64,000 nucleotides of DNA from Erodium maritimum (GCA_963921825.1 OY997596.1:32789932-32853931), one strand, 5' to 3'; shown: positions 12,258-22,381, numbered from the stretch's first letter. Notes: a model not told the origin generated them from the letters alone. A program made the numbers and translations.

Positions 12258-12485
12258 TTGAGTGAACGGGGTGTGAAAGTTGGGCCTTCGGGTTCAAACA
12301 TGTGGAAACGGGAATCACTCAAGGCTCAAAACGATCAACACTTTGATGTCAAGAAGAAAGCCTTTGGTGATCCTACTTTGACCTCTGAAGATGAAGAATG
12401 GTACAAGGCGAAACCAATTGATCTTCACCTCTCACAACCTTCCTCACCCTACGACTTCCTCAATTTGGATATGAGACCACTATAG
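12258..12485 (+). pseudogene. Coding fragment with the AFxDPTLTSEDEEW motif
   Basis: A 75-codon frame. It contains KAFGDPTLTSEDEEW at 12357-12401, followed by KPIDLHLSQPSSPYDFLNLD. The same acidic motif lies on the opposite strand at 10667-10711. Over these 15 codons the two copies differ at seven positions, six of them synonymous, so the motif descends from a constrained protein. I do not know the family. Neither locus looks complete: there is no clear start, and the frame closes within 85 codons of the motif. Confidence 0.4.
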
Positions 12486-12780
12486 AAAACGAGGTCCTAA
12501 ATCTAGATACGAGACCAACATGCTCTCTATCACTGGCCATGAACTATCTATCGTTATCGCTCGAGTTCTGTCGCTTCCATTGTTACCATTCTCCTTGTTT
12601 TGAAATATAGGGGCTAAGTCGCCACCACTCTCCGCCACTACTCCACCACGACGATAAAGGTCAATTTTCAATGGAAGATGAAGACTATATTTCATCAAAA
12701 TGACGTGTTTCATCAAAATGCCCTCATCGTCGTCGTCACACTGTCAAGATCCCATCTCTTCCGATGTGCCTTTTTCAATT

Positions 12781-13018
12781 TTTTTGATCAATTTTAAAAT
12801 AAAAATCAGAGTAAATGGGAAATTAAGAAAGAAAAAAATGCATAAAAATAATTAAGAAAATATCATTTTTGTTTACAGATTTTATTTGATTTTATATGAA
12901 ACTGAAAAAAAATGAAAAATAAATATTTTTTTATTTTTTATTCGCAATGCAAAATATTTAAAAGAATAAATAAAACTAATTAAGATAACTGAAATATTTA
13001 ATTAAGTAATGATTACTT
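12781..13018. other. AT-rich flank of the SIRE-like element
   Basis: Extremely A/T-rich with no frames. It contains attaag-type short repeats leading into the 14-bp repeat at 13019. Confidence 0.5.
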
Positions 13019-13032
13019 GATAAATTATTAAG
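13019..13032. repeat. 14-bp repeat flanking the SIRE-like element (left)
   Basis: gataaattattaag here matches gatgaattattaag at 43929-43942 in 13 of 14 positions. It abuts a 5' LTR that lacks the first roughly 70 bp present in the 3' LTR, so this is not an ordinary 5-bp LTR-element TSD. Confidence 0.5.
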
Positions 13033-13887
13033 TATTAAGTAACACATCTGCAAAGATAGAAAATATGTCATCCAAGATGTCAACAGACGTCTTGTTCGTA
13101 TATGTGTATCTAGTGTTGCAGATTTGTTTCCTAGTTAGAAGATACTTCTCTAATAGATATCTGCTCTATTCAGGAAAGTCTCTAATACAAGGAAACTAAG
13201 AGATTTTCCCTAATTGTGACTCTCTGGGTTGAGGAAACCCTAGGCTGCATGATACAAGGGTTATTCAAGCTATAAAATCCCAAGTAACTCTAGTAGCTCG
13301 GTTCGGATCATCAGTCATATTCTCTCCCAACATTGTAGGTCGTAACTGACCATTTTTTGTCAGTGGGGACTATTTGTTCGTTTTTCGTTGTTAATGATTT
13401 TAGGTTTCCTTAGCGTGTTGGACTACTATGTTAGGATACAGAATGAATAAAGCGAGGAGAAACGTTGTGATGCTCATCCTCGATTTATAACTAAAGAGTG
13501 ATGGTGTTGTGTTTGCATGATTTAAGTGTCATGATCAACCATTAAAGACCGCAAGTCTGATCCGAGACTGAAGGGCTCCTAGAGCGGAATCAAGAGTGGA
13601 TATTAGATTCTGGGGGGACACTGAGATAGGTTTATACTGTAATAATAGCATAAGTTTGATCTGGAGGATCAGAACTTGTATGTTGATTGATTACATATAG
13701 TGAAACCTTTCCACGAGTAAAGTGCCCCAAATGTAGGTGATGATGTACCGAACTGGTTAACCAACTAGTGTGTCTTCGTGTGTTTGTTTGTATTGCTATT
13801 ATCCATTCTGTTCAAATGCAAGATGCCAGTCAACAAATCATAACATCTATTACGACATCTTGTTGATGCACTTGATCAGAATTTCAA
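13033..13887 (+). repeat. 5' LTR of the SIRE-like element (5'-truncated)
   Basis: It aligns by eye with the 3' LTR through blocks such as cctagttagaagatacttct, ttgaggaaaccctagg and gtagctcggtt, and ends ...cagaatttcaa. The 3' copy begins about 70 bp earlier (tgttgttacatctagg at 29771), so the start of this copy is lost or diverged. Confidence 0.75.
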
Positions 13888-13888
13888 T

Positions 13889-13903
13889 TGTTATCTCAGC
13901 AGG
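13889..13903 (+). other. Degenerate primer-binding site
   Basis: tgttatctcagcagg resembles the usual plant copia tggtatcagagcagg, complementary to the initiator tRNA-Met 3' end, with three mismatches. It directly follows the 5' LTR, as expected. Confidence 0.6.
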
Positions 13904-13947
13904 TCACCCAATGTAGGAGTTATGATCCTAAAGGGAAATAATTCTAC

Positions 13948-14706
13948 GTGTGCAAAATGGAATACTCAAAAAATTCTATAAATCGTCCACATGTGATGGA
14001 TGGAGCAAACTATGACTACAAGAAAGGTAGGATGAGTGCCTTCATGAAATCTCTGTACACCAAAACTTGGAGGTCTGTGACCCATAGCTGGGAGCCTCCA
14101 TTACTGAAACCTAAAGATGGAAAACTGGTTATGCTTAAGATAGAGAAGGACTGGAGTACTGCAGAAGACGAAACTTCTATTGGTAATTCTCGTGCCCTTA
14201 ATGCAATATTCAATGGTGTCAATAGGATGTCTTCAAACTCATCAATACCTGCACAAGTGCAAAAGAAGCCTGGTAGATATTACCAACTGCATTTGAATGA
14301 ACCACTAAAGATAAAGATCAGAGACTATAATATTTCACTACAATGTTTGAGGCCCTGACCTTGAGAGATGATGAGACCATAACCCAGTTTCATGTTCATC
14401 TTAGAGATATTGCAAAGGAATCCTACTCCTTAAGAAAACCAATGTTAGATGAAGAACTTATATATCAAGAAAACACCGAGACCTGTGAACTCAAGGTTCA
14501 AAATGAAGATAACAGTTATAAAGGAAAGGCATGACTTGAGCACCCTCAGATTTGATGAACTCATGGGATCACTCATGGAATTTGAGTTATCTCTTCAAAG
14601 CACAGATAAGAGAAATAGACGAGTGGCTCTGAAAAACAATGCACAAAACCTCAATGATCAAACATGTTTAGATCCTGAAGAAGAGATGGAAGAAACAGTG
14701 GCATGA
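13948..14706 (+). pseudogene. SIRE-type gag, N-terminal and central part, two frameshifts
   Basis: Retrotransposon capsid relic. Typical SIRE-family gag landmarks are visible in order: NRPHVMDGANYDYKKGRM (N-terminal docking region), NSRALNAIFNGV, then in another frame LRDDETITQFHVHLRDIAKE, then back in the first frame LSTLRFDELMGSLMEFELSL. The frame shifts near 14340 and near 14460-14530, and a segment after NGV is rearranged. In an intact element this protein packages the RNA in virus-like particles. Here it cannot be made as one chain. Confidence 0.8.
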
Positions 14707-14870
14707 TAGTACAGAAAGTGATGAGGCGTTTCAATTGAATGACAGGACAATATGCTCGCTAAGATGTTAGTAAAGATGTTCGTCTACATGTACCGAACAT
14801 CTCATACCAGAAGGGACAGAAATACGATGAAAGAAAAAATTAATAAGGACACAAACAAAAAGGAGTTCAA

Positions 14871-14943
14871 TGGTATGAATGCAAAGGCTATGGTCATATT
14901 CAGTGAAAATGCCCAATCTTTATGAAGAAACAGAAGAAATGAT
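14871..14943 (+). pseudogene. First CCHC zinc-knuckle relic of the SIRE gag
   Basis: The translation shows YECKGYGHIQ, an in-frame TGA, then KCPIFMKKQKK. This is the C-x2-C-x4-H-x4-C layout with the first Cys replaced by Tyr/Glu context and a stop before the last Cys. It sits downstream of the gag core, where SIRE elements place this knuckle. Confidence 0.65.
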
Positions 14944-15498
14944 TAAAGACATCTTTGTTTGATGAAGATGATGATCAAGTAAGAATCATAATGCATTTAC
15001 TACTCATGCAACTTCTGTTGATACATGTAAAATCAGTGATGAAAATATCTCTCTGAAATCATTATCAAAACACGTTGTGAATAATGTTTATGATCACATG
15101 TTCACTGTATAGGTAGAAGAATCAAAGGTCCTGGAGAAACCAAGCAACCAAATTCAGACTTTAATTGAAGAAACTGCTAGATTGCTTGAAACAATTGATT
15201 TTCTCAAAAAAGAAGTAAATGGACTCAATGGAGAAATTAGTCGAATCACCAAGTCTGTCAGGATGTTAAACTCAAGCTCTAACATGCTGAATAATATTAT
15301 TTTTGTTGGAAAATAGATAAGAATATGAATGAACTTGGTTATATTGATGAAGCATCAACTTCTCAAACTATGTGTGTTCCTTAACAAAATTCCTTCTATA
15401 CATAGCTGCTGAAAAATAGAAACTTGACCAGACACCATCAACCCCCATTATACTCGTCATCCTGAACGACATTTTGTACAACATCCTGCAAGACATAC
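14944..15498 (+). other. Decayed gag/pol linker of the SIRE-like element
   Basis: Short Lys/Glu-rich coding scraps interrupted by stops in all frames, for example around 15120-15300 (a coiled-coil-like ETARLLETIDFLKKEV). The content is consistent with the charged linker between gag and protease in this lineage. Confidence 0.5.
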
Positions 15499-16246
15499 AT
15501 GATTCAGCAACATCAACGCTACTCTAACACTCAATTTGGATCTATATATGCGGATAATCACAAAATAAATTCATGGGAATGTCACTTTTGTGGTAAGATA
15601 GGTCACTTAAGGCCACACTGCTATCAGTTGTATGGAATGTCTCGTGTTCAACAGAGAAACCTCTGTCAGACTCAGACCTCTATGAATCAAGGATGGAAGG
15701 TCAAAGATAAACACTCTTATGCTAATCTTAAGCATGAATGGAAAGTTAAGGGGTAATTATCGATGGAATTTACCCATTTTATATAAATGAGACATTACTA
15801 GTAGTAGGACTTACCGTCAATCTGTTCAATATAAGACCACACTGCTACCGGTTGTATGGAATGTCTCGTGTTCAATAGAGAAACCTTCGTTAGACTCATA
15901 CCTCAATAAGTCAAGGATGGAAGGTCAAAGGTAAACACTCTTATGCTAATATATAGGGGGAATGGAAAGTTAAAGGGGAATTATCGGCGGTATTTACCAG
16001 TTGTATCTAACTGAGACATTATTAGTAGAAGGAATTACTACCAATTTGTTCAGCATAAGTCAAAATTTTGACTTAGAGCTATCAGTGGAATTTACCAGTT
16101 CCATATGTGTTGTTTTGAACAAGAACATGCCTACTCTTTTGATTGGTATTCGATCAAAAGAAAATATGGTTAATTTGGTCTCCAAGAGGAACCATGTCTC
16201 CCACATGTCTTTCTACATCAACATGTCTGCCGACAAAGAGAAATGA
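15499..16246 (+). pseudogene. Second CCHC knuckle and GAG-pre-integrase relic
   Basis: CHFCGKIGHLRPHCYQLYG (from about 15570) is a complete C-x2-C-x4-H-x4-C knuckle as in SIRE polyproteins. After a 224-bp tandem duplication the frame at 16001-16246 gives VEGITTNLFSISQ, the segment between protease and integrase. The protease DSG core is not visible. Further on (about 16250-16300) FSHLNMRKP resembles the HLN motif of the pre-integrase domain. Stops and frameshifts throughout. Confidence 0.7.
15612..16059 (+). repeat. Tandem duplication, 2 x 224 bp
   Basis: The block starting near ccacactgctatcagttgta (15613) and ending ttcaatataag (15835) repeats from 15836 to 16059 (ccacactgctaccggttgta ... 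ttcagcataag), offset 224 bp, with roughly 10-15% differences. It duplicates the end of the zinc-knuckle segment. Confidence 0.85.
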
Positions 16247-17034
16247 CATTGAAAAAGGGAACCAAAAGTTCAGTCATCTAAACATGAGAAAGCCTTATGA
16301 GTCCCATAACCAAGAAGAAGAAGGTGATATGTTGAACTTAGACAAAGGTGTAACTCATGATGTTATAGGTACAAATGTCATTATAGATGTCTCTCGAGAA
16401 GTCAAGATTGACCTTTGTGAAACTAATGAGAAATCAATTTCTCCAAATCCTAGAAACCCTCTCAAAAATGTATAAGGAGATCACTCAACTTATGAAAATG
16501 TCACAAGAAACAAGGATCATTCTATATCTCAAGTTGACACTCAGGAAAAAGAAATAAACATTGAAGAAGTCTATGATGCCCAATCTAAAAGTTGCATTGA
16601 TCCACCCATGCCTCACCTGATCTATAAAGCTCAAATAATAAGGTATGATAAGCTATCTCAGTATATTAAGAAGAGTGGATAGAACTCTGTTTACTAGAAA
16701 GAAGCGTGTCTGGTAGAAGTCAGACAAGATGTCCCTACATGTGGAAAGACAATTACAGATCTAAGTCTAAAAAAGCATAATAGGAAAATATATTGATCAA
16801 GGTAAGCATAAAGGGACTTTAATGGCAAGAACAATCTAATCAGCTGGTCCCGTAAGAAAAAATCACTACACTACCTTATCAACCACTAGAAACATGTGTA
16901 CTCATTAACTATGAAAGAATCAAATGTTTATCTGAGTAGGAAGTCAATCAAAATGTCATGACATCCTTCTGCAACATCATGCATCAGACTATTAGGGACT
17001 TTGATAAATACAAGGCAATTCACCTGGAATATAT
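16247..17034 (+). other. Collapsed pol region of the SIRE-like element
   Basis: A full element would have over 2.5 kb of integrase, RT and RNase H here; only about 0.8 kb remains, with a single 110-codon frame (16143-16475) lacking catalytic motifs. The last codons (KYKAIHLEYI) run into the copia insertion at 17035. The reading resumes at 21876 with an RNase H C-terminal relic. Confidence 0.6.
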
Positions 17035-17168
17035 TGTTAGATAAGATATATATTGCATTTGTATTTTGTAATTATTGATGTATATCTTGTATTCAAAACA
17101 AGATCAGATTATTAGGTTGTATTTAAACAACTAACATCAATGAGAAAGGTAACAAACCTATTCCAACA
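17035..17168 (+). repeat. 5' LTR of the intact copia element
   Basis: It starts tgttagataagatatatatt and ends aaacctattccaaca (TG...CA). No difference from 21737-21870 was found on base-by-base reading. Confidence 0.95.
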
Positions 17169-17178
17169 TGGTATCAGA
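17169..17178 (+). other. Primer-binding site (initiator tRNA-Met)
   Basis: tggtatcaga immediately follows the 5' LTR and matches the conserved plant PBS. Confidence 0.92.
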
Positions 17179-17344
17179 CTTTTGATCCAACTCTTCCGCC
17201 ACTTTCTATTCCTTTTTCTCACGTTTTTTCTGCAGCATCGCGTTTCCAGCCGCCCTGTTCGTTTGTTCCTGCAGCAACTTCGTCTGTTCACTTCGTTCTT
17301 CATTCACAGGTGCCTTTTTCCAGTCGCAGCTGCTTCTCTTCACC

Positions 17345-20300
17345 ATGTCTGACTCACGGCTGCACCCTGCCCTCATGGTCATGAACATCAGGAGCTCTAT
17401 TCCTGTTGTTTTAGAGATGGAGAAAGGACAATATACCACCTGGTCGGAGCTATTCAAGATTCATTGCCGAGTTCACGACGTCTTGCACCACATTTTACCT
17501 GAGACCGAACTCCCTGTTTCTGATGAACCAGCGTCTCCCATTGCATCTCTCTCTTCTGCAGCGACTTCGGATGCTGCTGCCACAGGTGATGACACGTTGG
17601 CCGGCAAGGACAAGTCTACTGCCTCGGCACCCACTCAAGCCGTGACCTCTGCTCCGGCCGACCCGACTCCTTCGGCTGTCAATGGTGCATTATGGCACCG
17701 ATTGGACGCAGCGATTCTCCAATGGATATATGGTACCATTTCCTCTGACTTGCTTCAAACTATCATTGAACCCAACACCACGGCTGCTCGTGCGTGGTTG
17801 GCCCTGAGTAATATTTTTCAAGATAACAAGCACTCTCGTGCTGTGTATCTCGAACAACAGTTTTCATCTACTCGTTTGGAGGATTTTTCTACTGTATCTG
17901 CATATTGTCAGGAAATTAAGAACTTGTCTGACCAATTATCGAATGTTAGAGCTCCAGTTTCCAATAGTCGTCTAGTTCTTCAGCTTGTTACAGGTCTTTC
18001 TGATGCCTATGATGGTATTGCTACCCTGCTCCAGCAATGTCACCCACTTCCATCTTTTTATGAGGCTCGGTCCCGTCTAATCATGGAAGAAACGAGAAAG
18101 ATGAAGCAATCGGCCGCTGGTGCCCTTTCTTCTAATTCCGCCTTGGTCGCTGCTGCACATGATGAGCATCCTTCCCAGCATGGCTCCAAAGGTGCTGCTG
18201 ACCACAATGCTCGTGGTTCGAGGTCTCGTCGCGGTCGTGGGCGCGGGAATTTTAGGGGCAACCAGTCCCAAAATCAGCAGCAGCCCCGGCCTACTTCCGG
18301 CAATGCACCTCCCCCGTCGTGGCCGGTTTGGCAGCAGCAGCAGCAACCATATGTTTGGAACGGCTGGTCCATGCCTCCGTGCCCATATCCCTCGCATCAG
18401 TGGACGGGTCCTGCTCCTCGGTTGTCTGTCAAACCGGCTCACCCTCAGCAACACCAGCAGCAGAGTCTTTTGGGTCAACATCCACAGGCACAAGCTCATT
18501 CTGTCTCATCAGTTCCAACAGACATTGATCGGGCCATGCACACGATGACCTTACAACAACCGGATCCAAATTGGTATATGGATTCGGGAGCTTCTTCCCA
18601 TATTACTTCCAATTCAGGTAGTCTAAACTCTTATTTCAATTCTAGCAATACTCGTCAAGTCATTGTTGGTGACGGTACCCATATCCCCGTTTTTGGTTCT
18701 GGCCATGCCCCATTATTACCCACTCATCCTAACTTACGTTTGAATAATGTGCTTCATACACCTCGTATTGTTAAAAATCTTGTTTCGGTACGCCGTTTTG
18801 TTACTGATAATAATGCTACAGTTGAGTTTGACCCGCTTGGTTTTTCTGTGAAGGATTTTCGGACGGGCATTCAGGTTTTGAGATGTAACAGTTCCGGTGA
18901 TCTATATCCTGTCACCTCGTCCGTGTCTCCTGGTTCTCCTTTGGCTCTTGCTGCTTTATCTCCTCAGATTTGGCATTCTCGACTCGGTCATCCTGGTGAT
19001 CCTGTTTTTGATTCCCTTCGTCGTCAGCATTTTATTTCATGTTCTTCACATAATAATGTATGTCAGTCTTGTTTTTTAGGCAAACATGTTAAGTTGCCAT
19101 TTTTTAATTCGTCAAACACTACATCATCTCCTTTTGACATTATACATGCTGATTTATGGACTACTCCTATTTTGAGTTCTGTTGGACATCGTTATTATTT
19201 GATGCTTCTTGATGATTATACTAACTTTTTATGGACTTTTCCTCTGGGTGCTAAGTCTCAAGTATTCTCTGTTTTTACAATGTTTAATACTTATGTGCGT
19301 ACTCAGTTTAATTGCTCTATAAAAAGTTTTCAGTGTGACAATGGCAAAGAGTTTGACAACTCCCAATTTCATCGATTCAGTATGACTTCGGGATTGGTTT
19401 TTCGCTTTTCTTGCCCTCATACTTCTTCTCAAAATGGTCGTGCTGAACGTAAAATTCGCACCATTAATAATCATGTTCGTACTTTGTTGATTCATGCTTC
19501 TCTTCCTCCTTCTTTTTGGTATCATGCACTTCATATGTCCACATACCTTCATAATATTCTGCCATCTAAACTGTTACATTTTTCTTCCCCAACTCAGATG
19601 TTATATCATCGTACTCCTATTTATTCTCATCTTCGAGTTTTCGGATGTCTGTGTTATCCTCTTCTTCCCTCTACTACTAGGAATAAGTTACAACCTCGCT
19701 CTCTGCCTTGTGTTTTTCTTGGGTTTCCTTCACAGCATAGGGGTTACAAATGTTTTGATCTTACACATAACAAAATACTCATCTGTAGACATGTTATTTT
19801 TGACGAAACAACGTTTCCTTTGTCTTCATCCTCTAATTTCACTTCGGTAGATTACTCGTTTTTGGATGCTGATACACCACCTTTGCTTCATATTCAGTCA
19901 TTATTGCCATCCAGCTCCCCCAGCCTCCCGCCCGGCCCTTCTATCACTGCCAGCCCGCTTGCTGCCAGGCCCAGCCCTCCTGCTCCTGCCATACCCAGCC
20001 CAGCTGATGTTGCCTCTCCTTCACCTTCACCCGGCCCGGCCCAGACCTCCTCCTCTAGCCCAGACTCGGTGCCAGCTCCTCTCATGCCCAACCCGCCTCC
20101 AATTCTTCATCCGATGATCACAAGAAAGAGGGCTGGTATACTTAAACCCAAAACCTTATTTAATCTCAATTCCACAGTCGTACCTTCTCCCATACCTTCC
20201 AATCCCAAGATAGCTCTTTCCGATCCCAATTGGAAACTGGCAATGGTAGACGAGTATAATGCTTTAATTGATAATAAGACCTGGGAATTAGTTCCTCGTC

Positions 20301-21742
20301 CTGTCAATACTAATGTGATTCGGTCTATGTGGGTTTTTCGTCATAAACGACGGTCTGACGGTTCTTTTGAGCGTTATAAAGCTCGTCTTGTAGGTGATGG
20401 TCGCTCTCAGCAGGTTGGTGTAGACTGTGACGAGACCTTCAGTCCGGTTGTCAAACCGGCCACTATTCGCTCTGTCCTCAGCCTGGCAATCTCTCGTTCT
20501 TGGCCCATTCATCAGCTGGACGTCAAGAACGCCTTTCTCCATGGCCATCTTAGTGAGACTGTGTATATGCACCAACCGGTTGGTTTTCGCAGTTCATCTC
20601 ATCCAGACCATGTTTGTTTGCTGCGACGCTCTCTCTATGGTCTGAAACAGGCTCCGCGGGCTTGGTATCAGCGTTTTACAGATTATGTCTCCACTATCGG
20701 TTTTTCTCATAGCCGCTCTGATCATTCCTTATTTATCTATCACCAGGGCTCGGATATTGCATTCCTGCTATTATATGTGGATGATATCATCTTGACCACT
20801 TCGAGTGTTGATCTTCGATTATCCATTATGGCCTCACTGAATACTGAATTTTCTATGAAGGACCTTGGCCCTTTATCTTTTTTCTTAGGTATTGCAATCA
20901 CTCGACACTCGTCTGGGATGTTTCTCTCCCAACGGAAGTATGCTGAGGAGATTGTTCATCAGGCCGGCATGAGTTCTTGTTCTTCTTCCGCTACTCCCGT
21001 AGACACCAAGGCGAAGCTGAGTAGTTCTGCTGGTGCTCCTTTTGCCAACCCGACACTTTATCGCAGTCTTGCAGGAGCATTGCAGTATCTCACCTTCACT
21101 CGGCCGGATATCTCCTATGCAGTCCAGCAGATCTGTCTACACATGCATGATCCTCGGGATGGTCATATGGCAGCACTCAAACGCATCATCCGATATGTTC
21201 AGGGGACTCTTCACTTGGGCATTCACCTGTACTCTTCCTCAGGCTCGGATTTGGTTGCTTACACTGATGCCGATTGGGCCGGTTGTCCTGACACTCGCCG
21301 ATCTACCTCCGGATATTGCATATTTTTGGGCGATAATCTTATTTCTTGGTCATCTAAGCGACTGCCCACCATTTCTCGATCGAGTACGGAGGCTGAATAT
21401 CGAGGCGTCGCCAGTGTTGTGTCTGAGTCTTGCTGGCTTCGGAATCTGCTTTTGGAGTTGCATTGTCCGTTGGCTCGGGCTACATTGGTCTACTGCGACA
21501 ATGTTAGTGCTATTTACCTGTCCGGCAACCCCGTTCAACACCAAAGAACGAAGCACATTGAGCTAGACATACATTTCGTCCGAGAGAAGGTTGCAAAAGG
21601 TCATATTCGAGTTCTACATGTTCCCTCCCGGTCTCAAATTGCTGATATTTTCACAAAAGGGCTTCCACAAGTTCTTTTCACTGATTTCCGGTCCAGTCTG
21701 AACGTCTTGCCTCCTCCCGTTCAGACTGAAGGGGCGTGTTAG
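17345..21742 (+). CDS. Copia gag-pol polyprotein (capsid, protease, integrase, reverse transcriptase, RNase H)
   Basis: A single 1,465-residue polyprotein that would build particles, reverse-transcribe the element RNA and integrate the cDNA. Visible domains: UBN2-type gag (about 130-270) and an Arg/Gly-rich then Gln/Pro-rich tail (about 280-400). The tail has no CCHC knuckle, so RNA binding may rest on the RGRGRGN patch. Protease DSGA at 413-416. Pre-integrase WHSRLGHP from 543, with a CQSC motif. Integrase catalytic D603, D665, E701 (DD35E). Pro/Ser-rich linker (about 860-940). RT with YVDD at 1144-1147. RNase H with TDADW near 1306-1310, STEAEY and CDN motifs. The start is the first ATG after the 176-nt leader; the stop codon lies inside the 3' LTR. 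No stop or frameshift. A host gene is excluded by the flanking LTRs. Confidence 0.95.
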   Translation: MSDSRLHPALMVMNIRSSIPVVLEMEKGQYTTWSELFKIHCRVHDVLHHILPETELPVSDEPASPIASLSSAATSDAAATGDDTLAGKDKSTASAPTQAVTSAPADPTPSAVNGALWHRLDAAILQWIYGTISSDLLQTIIEPNTTAARAWLALSNIFQDNKHSRAVYLEQQFSSTRLEDFSTVSAYCQEIKNLSDQLSNVRAPVSNSRLVLQLVTGLSDAYDGIATLLQQCHPLPSFYEARSRLIMEETRKMKQSAAGALSSNSALVAAAHDEHPSQHGSKGAADHNARGSRSRRGRGRGNFRGNQSQNQQQPRPTSGNAPPPSWPVWQQQQQPYVWNGWSMPPCPYPSHQWTGPAPRLSVKPAHPQQHQQQSLLGQHPQAQAHSVSSVPTDIDRAMHTMTLQQPDPNWYMDSGASSHITSNSGSLNSYFNSSNTRQVIVGDGTHIPVFGSGHAPLLPTHPNLRLNNVLHTPRIVKNLVSVRRFVTDNNATVEFDPLGFSVKDFRTGIQVLRCNSSGDLYPVTSSVSPGSPLALAALSPQIWHSRLGHPGDPVFDSLRRQHFISCSSHNNVCQSCFLGKHVKLPFFNSSNTTSSPFDIIHADLWTTPILSSVGHRYYLMLLDDYTNFLWTFPLGAKSQVFSVFTMFNTYVRTQFNCSIKSFQCDNGKEFDNSQFHRFSMTSGLVFRFSCPHTSSQNGRAERKIRTINNHVRTLLIHASLPPSFWYHALHMSTYLHNILPSKLLHFSSPTQMLYHRTPIYSHLRVFGCLCYPLLPSTTRNKLQPRSLPCVFLGFPSQHRGYKCFDLTHNKILICRHVIFDETTFPLSSSSNFTSVDYSFLDADTPPLLHIQSLLPSSSPSLPPGPSITASPLAARPSPPAPAIPSPADVASPSPSPGPAQTSSSSPDSVPAPLMPNPPPILHPMITRKRAGILKPKTLFNLNSTVVPSPIPSNPKIALSDPNWKLAMVDEYNALIDNKTWELVPRPVNTNVIRSMWVFRHKRRSDGSFERYKARLVGDGRSQQVGVDCDETFSPVVKPATIRSVLSLAISRSWPIHQLDVKNAFLHGHLSETVYMHQPVGFRSSSHPDHVCLLRRSLYGLKQAPRAWYQRFTDYVSTIGFSHSRSDHSLFIYHQGSDIAFLLLYVDDIILTTSSVDLRLSIMASLNTEFSMKDLGPLSFFLGIAITRHSSGMFLSQRKYAEEIVHQAGMSSCSSSATPVDTKAKLSSSAGAPFANPTLYRSLAGALQYLTFTRPDISYAVQQICLHMHDPRDGHMAALKRIIRYVQGTLHLGIHLYSSSGSDLVAYTDADWAGCPDTRRSTSGYCIFLGDNLISWSSKRLPTISRSSTEAEYRGVASVVSESCWLRNLLLELHCPLARATLVYCDNVSAIYLSGNPVQHQRTKHIELDIHFVREKVAKGHIRVLHVPSRSQIADIFTKGLPQVLFTDFRSSLNVLPPPVQTEGAC
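21725..21736 (+). other. Polypurine tract
   Basis: actgaaggggcg directly precedes the 3' LTR, where plus-strand synthesis is primed. Confidence 0.85.
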
Positions 21743-21870
21743 ATAAGATATATATTGCATTTGTATTTTGTAATTATTGATGTATATCTTGTATTCAAAA
21801 CAAGATCAGATTATTAGGTTGTATTTAAACAACTAACATCAATGAGAAAGGTAACAAACCTATTCCAACA
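21737..21870 (+). repeat. 3' LTR of the intact copia element
   Basis: Identical to 17035-17168, and followed by the TSD tatat (21871-21875). It includes the last codons and stop of the polyprotein. Confidence 0.95.
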
Positions 21871-21875
21871 TATAT

Positions 21876-21949
21876 CTCTACTGAACATTTGGAAAACATC
21901 TTCCATAAGGTTCTCATTGGTACTCGATTTGACAATTTAAAGACTGAAC
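21876..21949 (+). pseudogene. RNase H C-terminal relic of the SIRE-like element
   Basis: STEHLENIFHKVLIGTRFDN followed by LKTE is a degenerate form of the terminal copia RNase H segment (usually ...QLADIFTKxL...F..LR.ELG). It continues the frame that breaks at 17034 (...HLEYI), which fixes the copia insertion point inside RNase H. Confidence 0.7.
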
Positions 21950-22381
21950 CTATGAACTATACAATTGGACATCAATATCTTCCTAGAAATGTCACACAAG
22001 ATGTCTGCCACTGATGGAGGAAACCAAAAGTTCAAAATCAATTAAGTTCCCTCCTAAACCTTAACAGTACATGTGTTAGAAGAGAAAAGGAAATTTGAAT
22101 CCAAGTGGCGTGTCTGTGTAACCGTTTTCTTTTAGAAGAGCATTAGTAATGATTATAACTATGAAATAGGGAAGAAAGAGAAACAAATTAAGATATTCAA
22201 AGTAAAGAAGAAACTAGAAGAAAAGGAAAGTAGTGTCCGATACAAACCTTTTCTCTCGCTCCCAAACGATTAGGGTTTAAAAAATCCCCAAATCGCCTTG
22301 CTTTGTCTTTGTTTCTTTGACACGTTGATCTGTCTTTCTCTTGCAACCATACTTTATTCTCAATTTCAACTCTTAATCAAC
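21950..22381 (+). other. Spacer between pol relic and third frame
   Basis: No frame of note. SIRE elements have a non-coding or stop-separated spacer here before the env-like frame. Confidence 0.5.

Larger units (their letters stand above)
11527..12780. other. Interval holding decayed coding fragments
   Basis: Between the retroposon and the AT-rich flank of the SIRE-like element. Two short plus-strand frames (11801-12040 and 12258-12485) have codon-like composition but no recognisable domain; the sequence between them has stops in all frames. 12486-12780 shows nothing I can name. Confidence 0.45.
17035..21870 (+). mobile_element. Intact copia retrotransposon (Ale/Retrofit-like), 4,836 bp
   Basis: 134-bp LTRs at 17035-17168 and 21737-21870 appear identical. 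There is a perfect 5-bp TSD, tatat (17030-17034 and 21871-21875), a primer-binding site directly after the 5' LTR, one uninterrupted 1,465-codon polyprotein, and a polypurine tract abutting the 3' LTR. All parts needed for autonomous transposition are present, and the lack of LTR divergence says the insertion is recent. It landed in the RNase H relic of the SIRE-like element. Lineage assignment rests on the very short LTRs, the UBN2-type gag and the gene order PR-IN-RT-RH; a tree would be needed to fix it. Confidence 0.95.
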
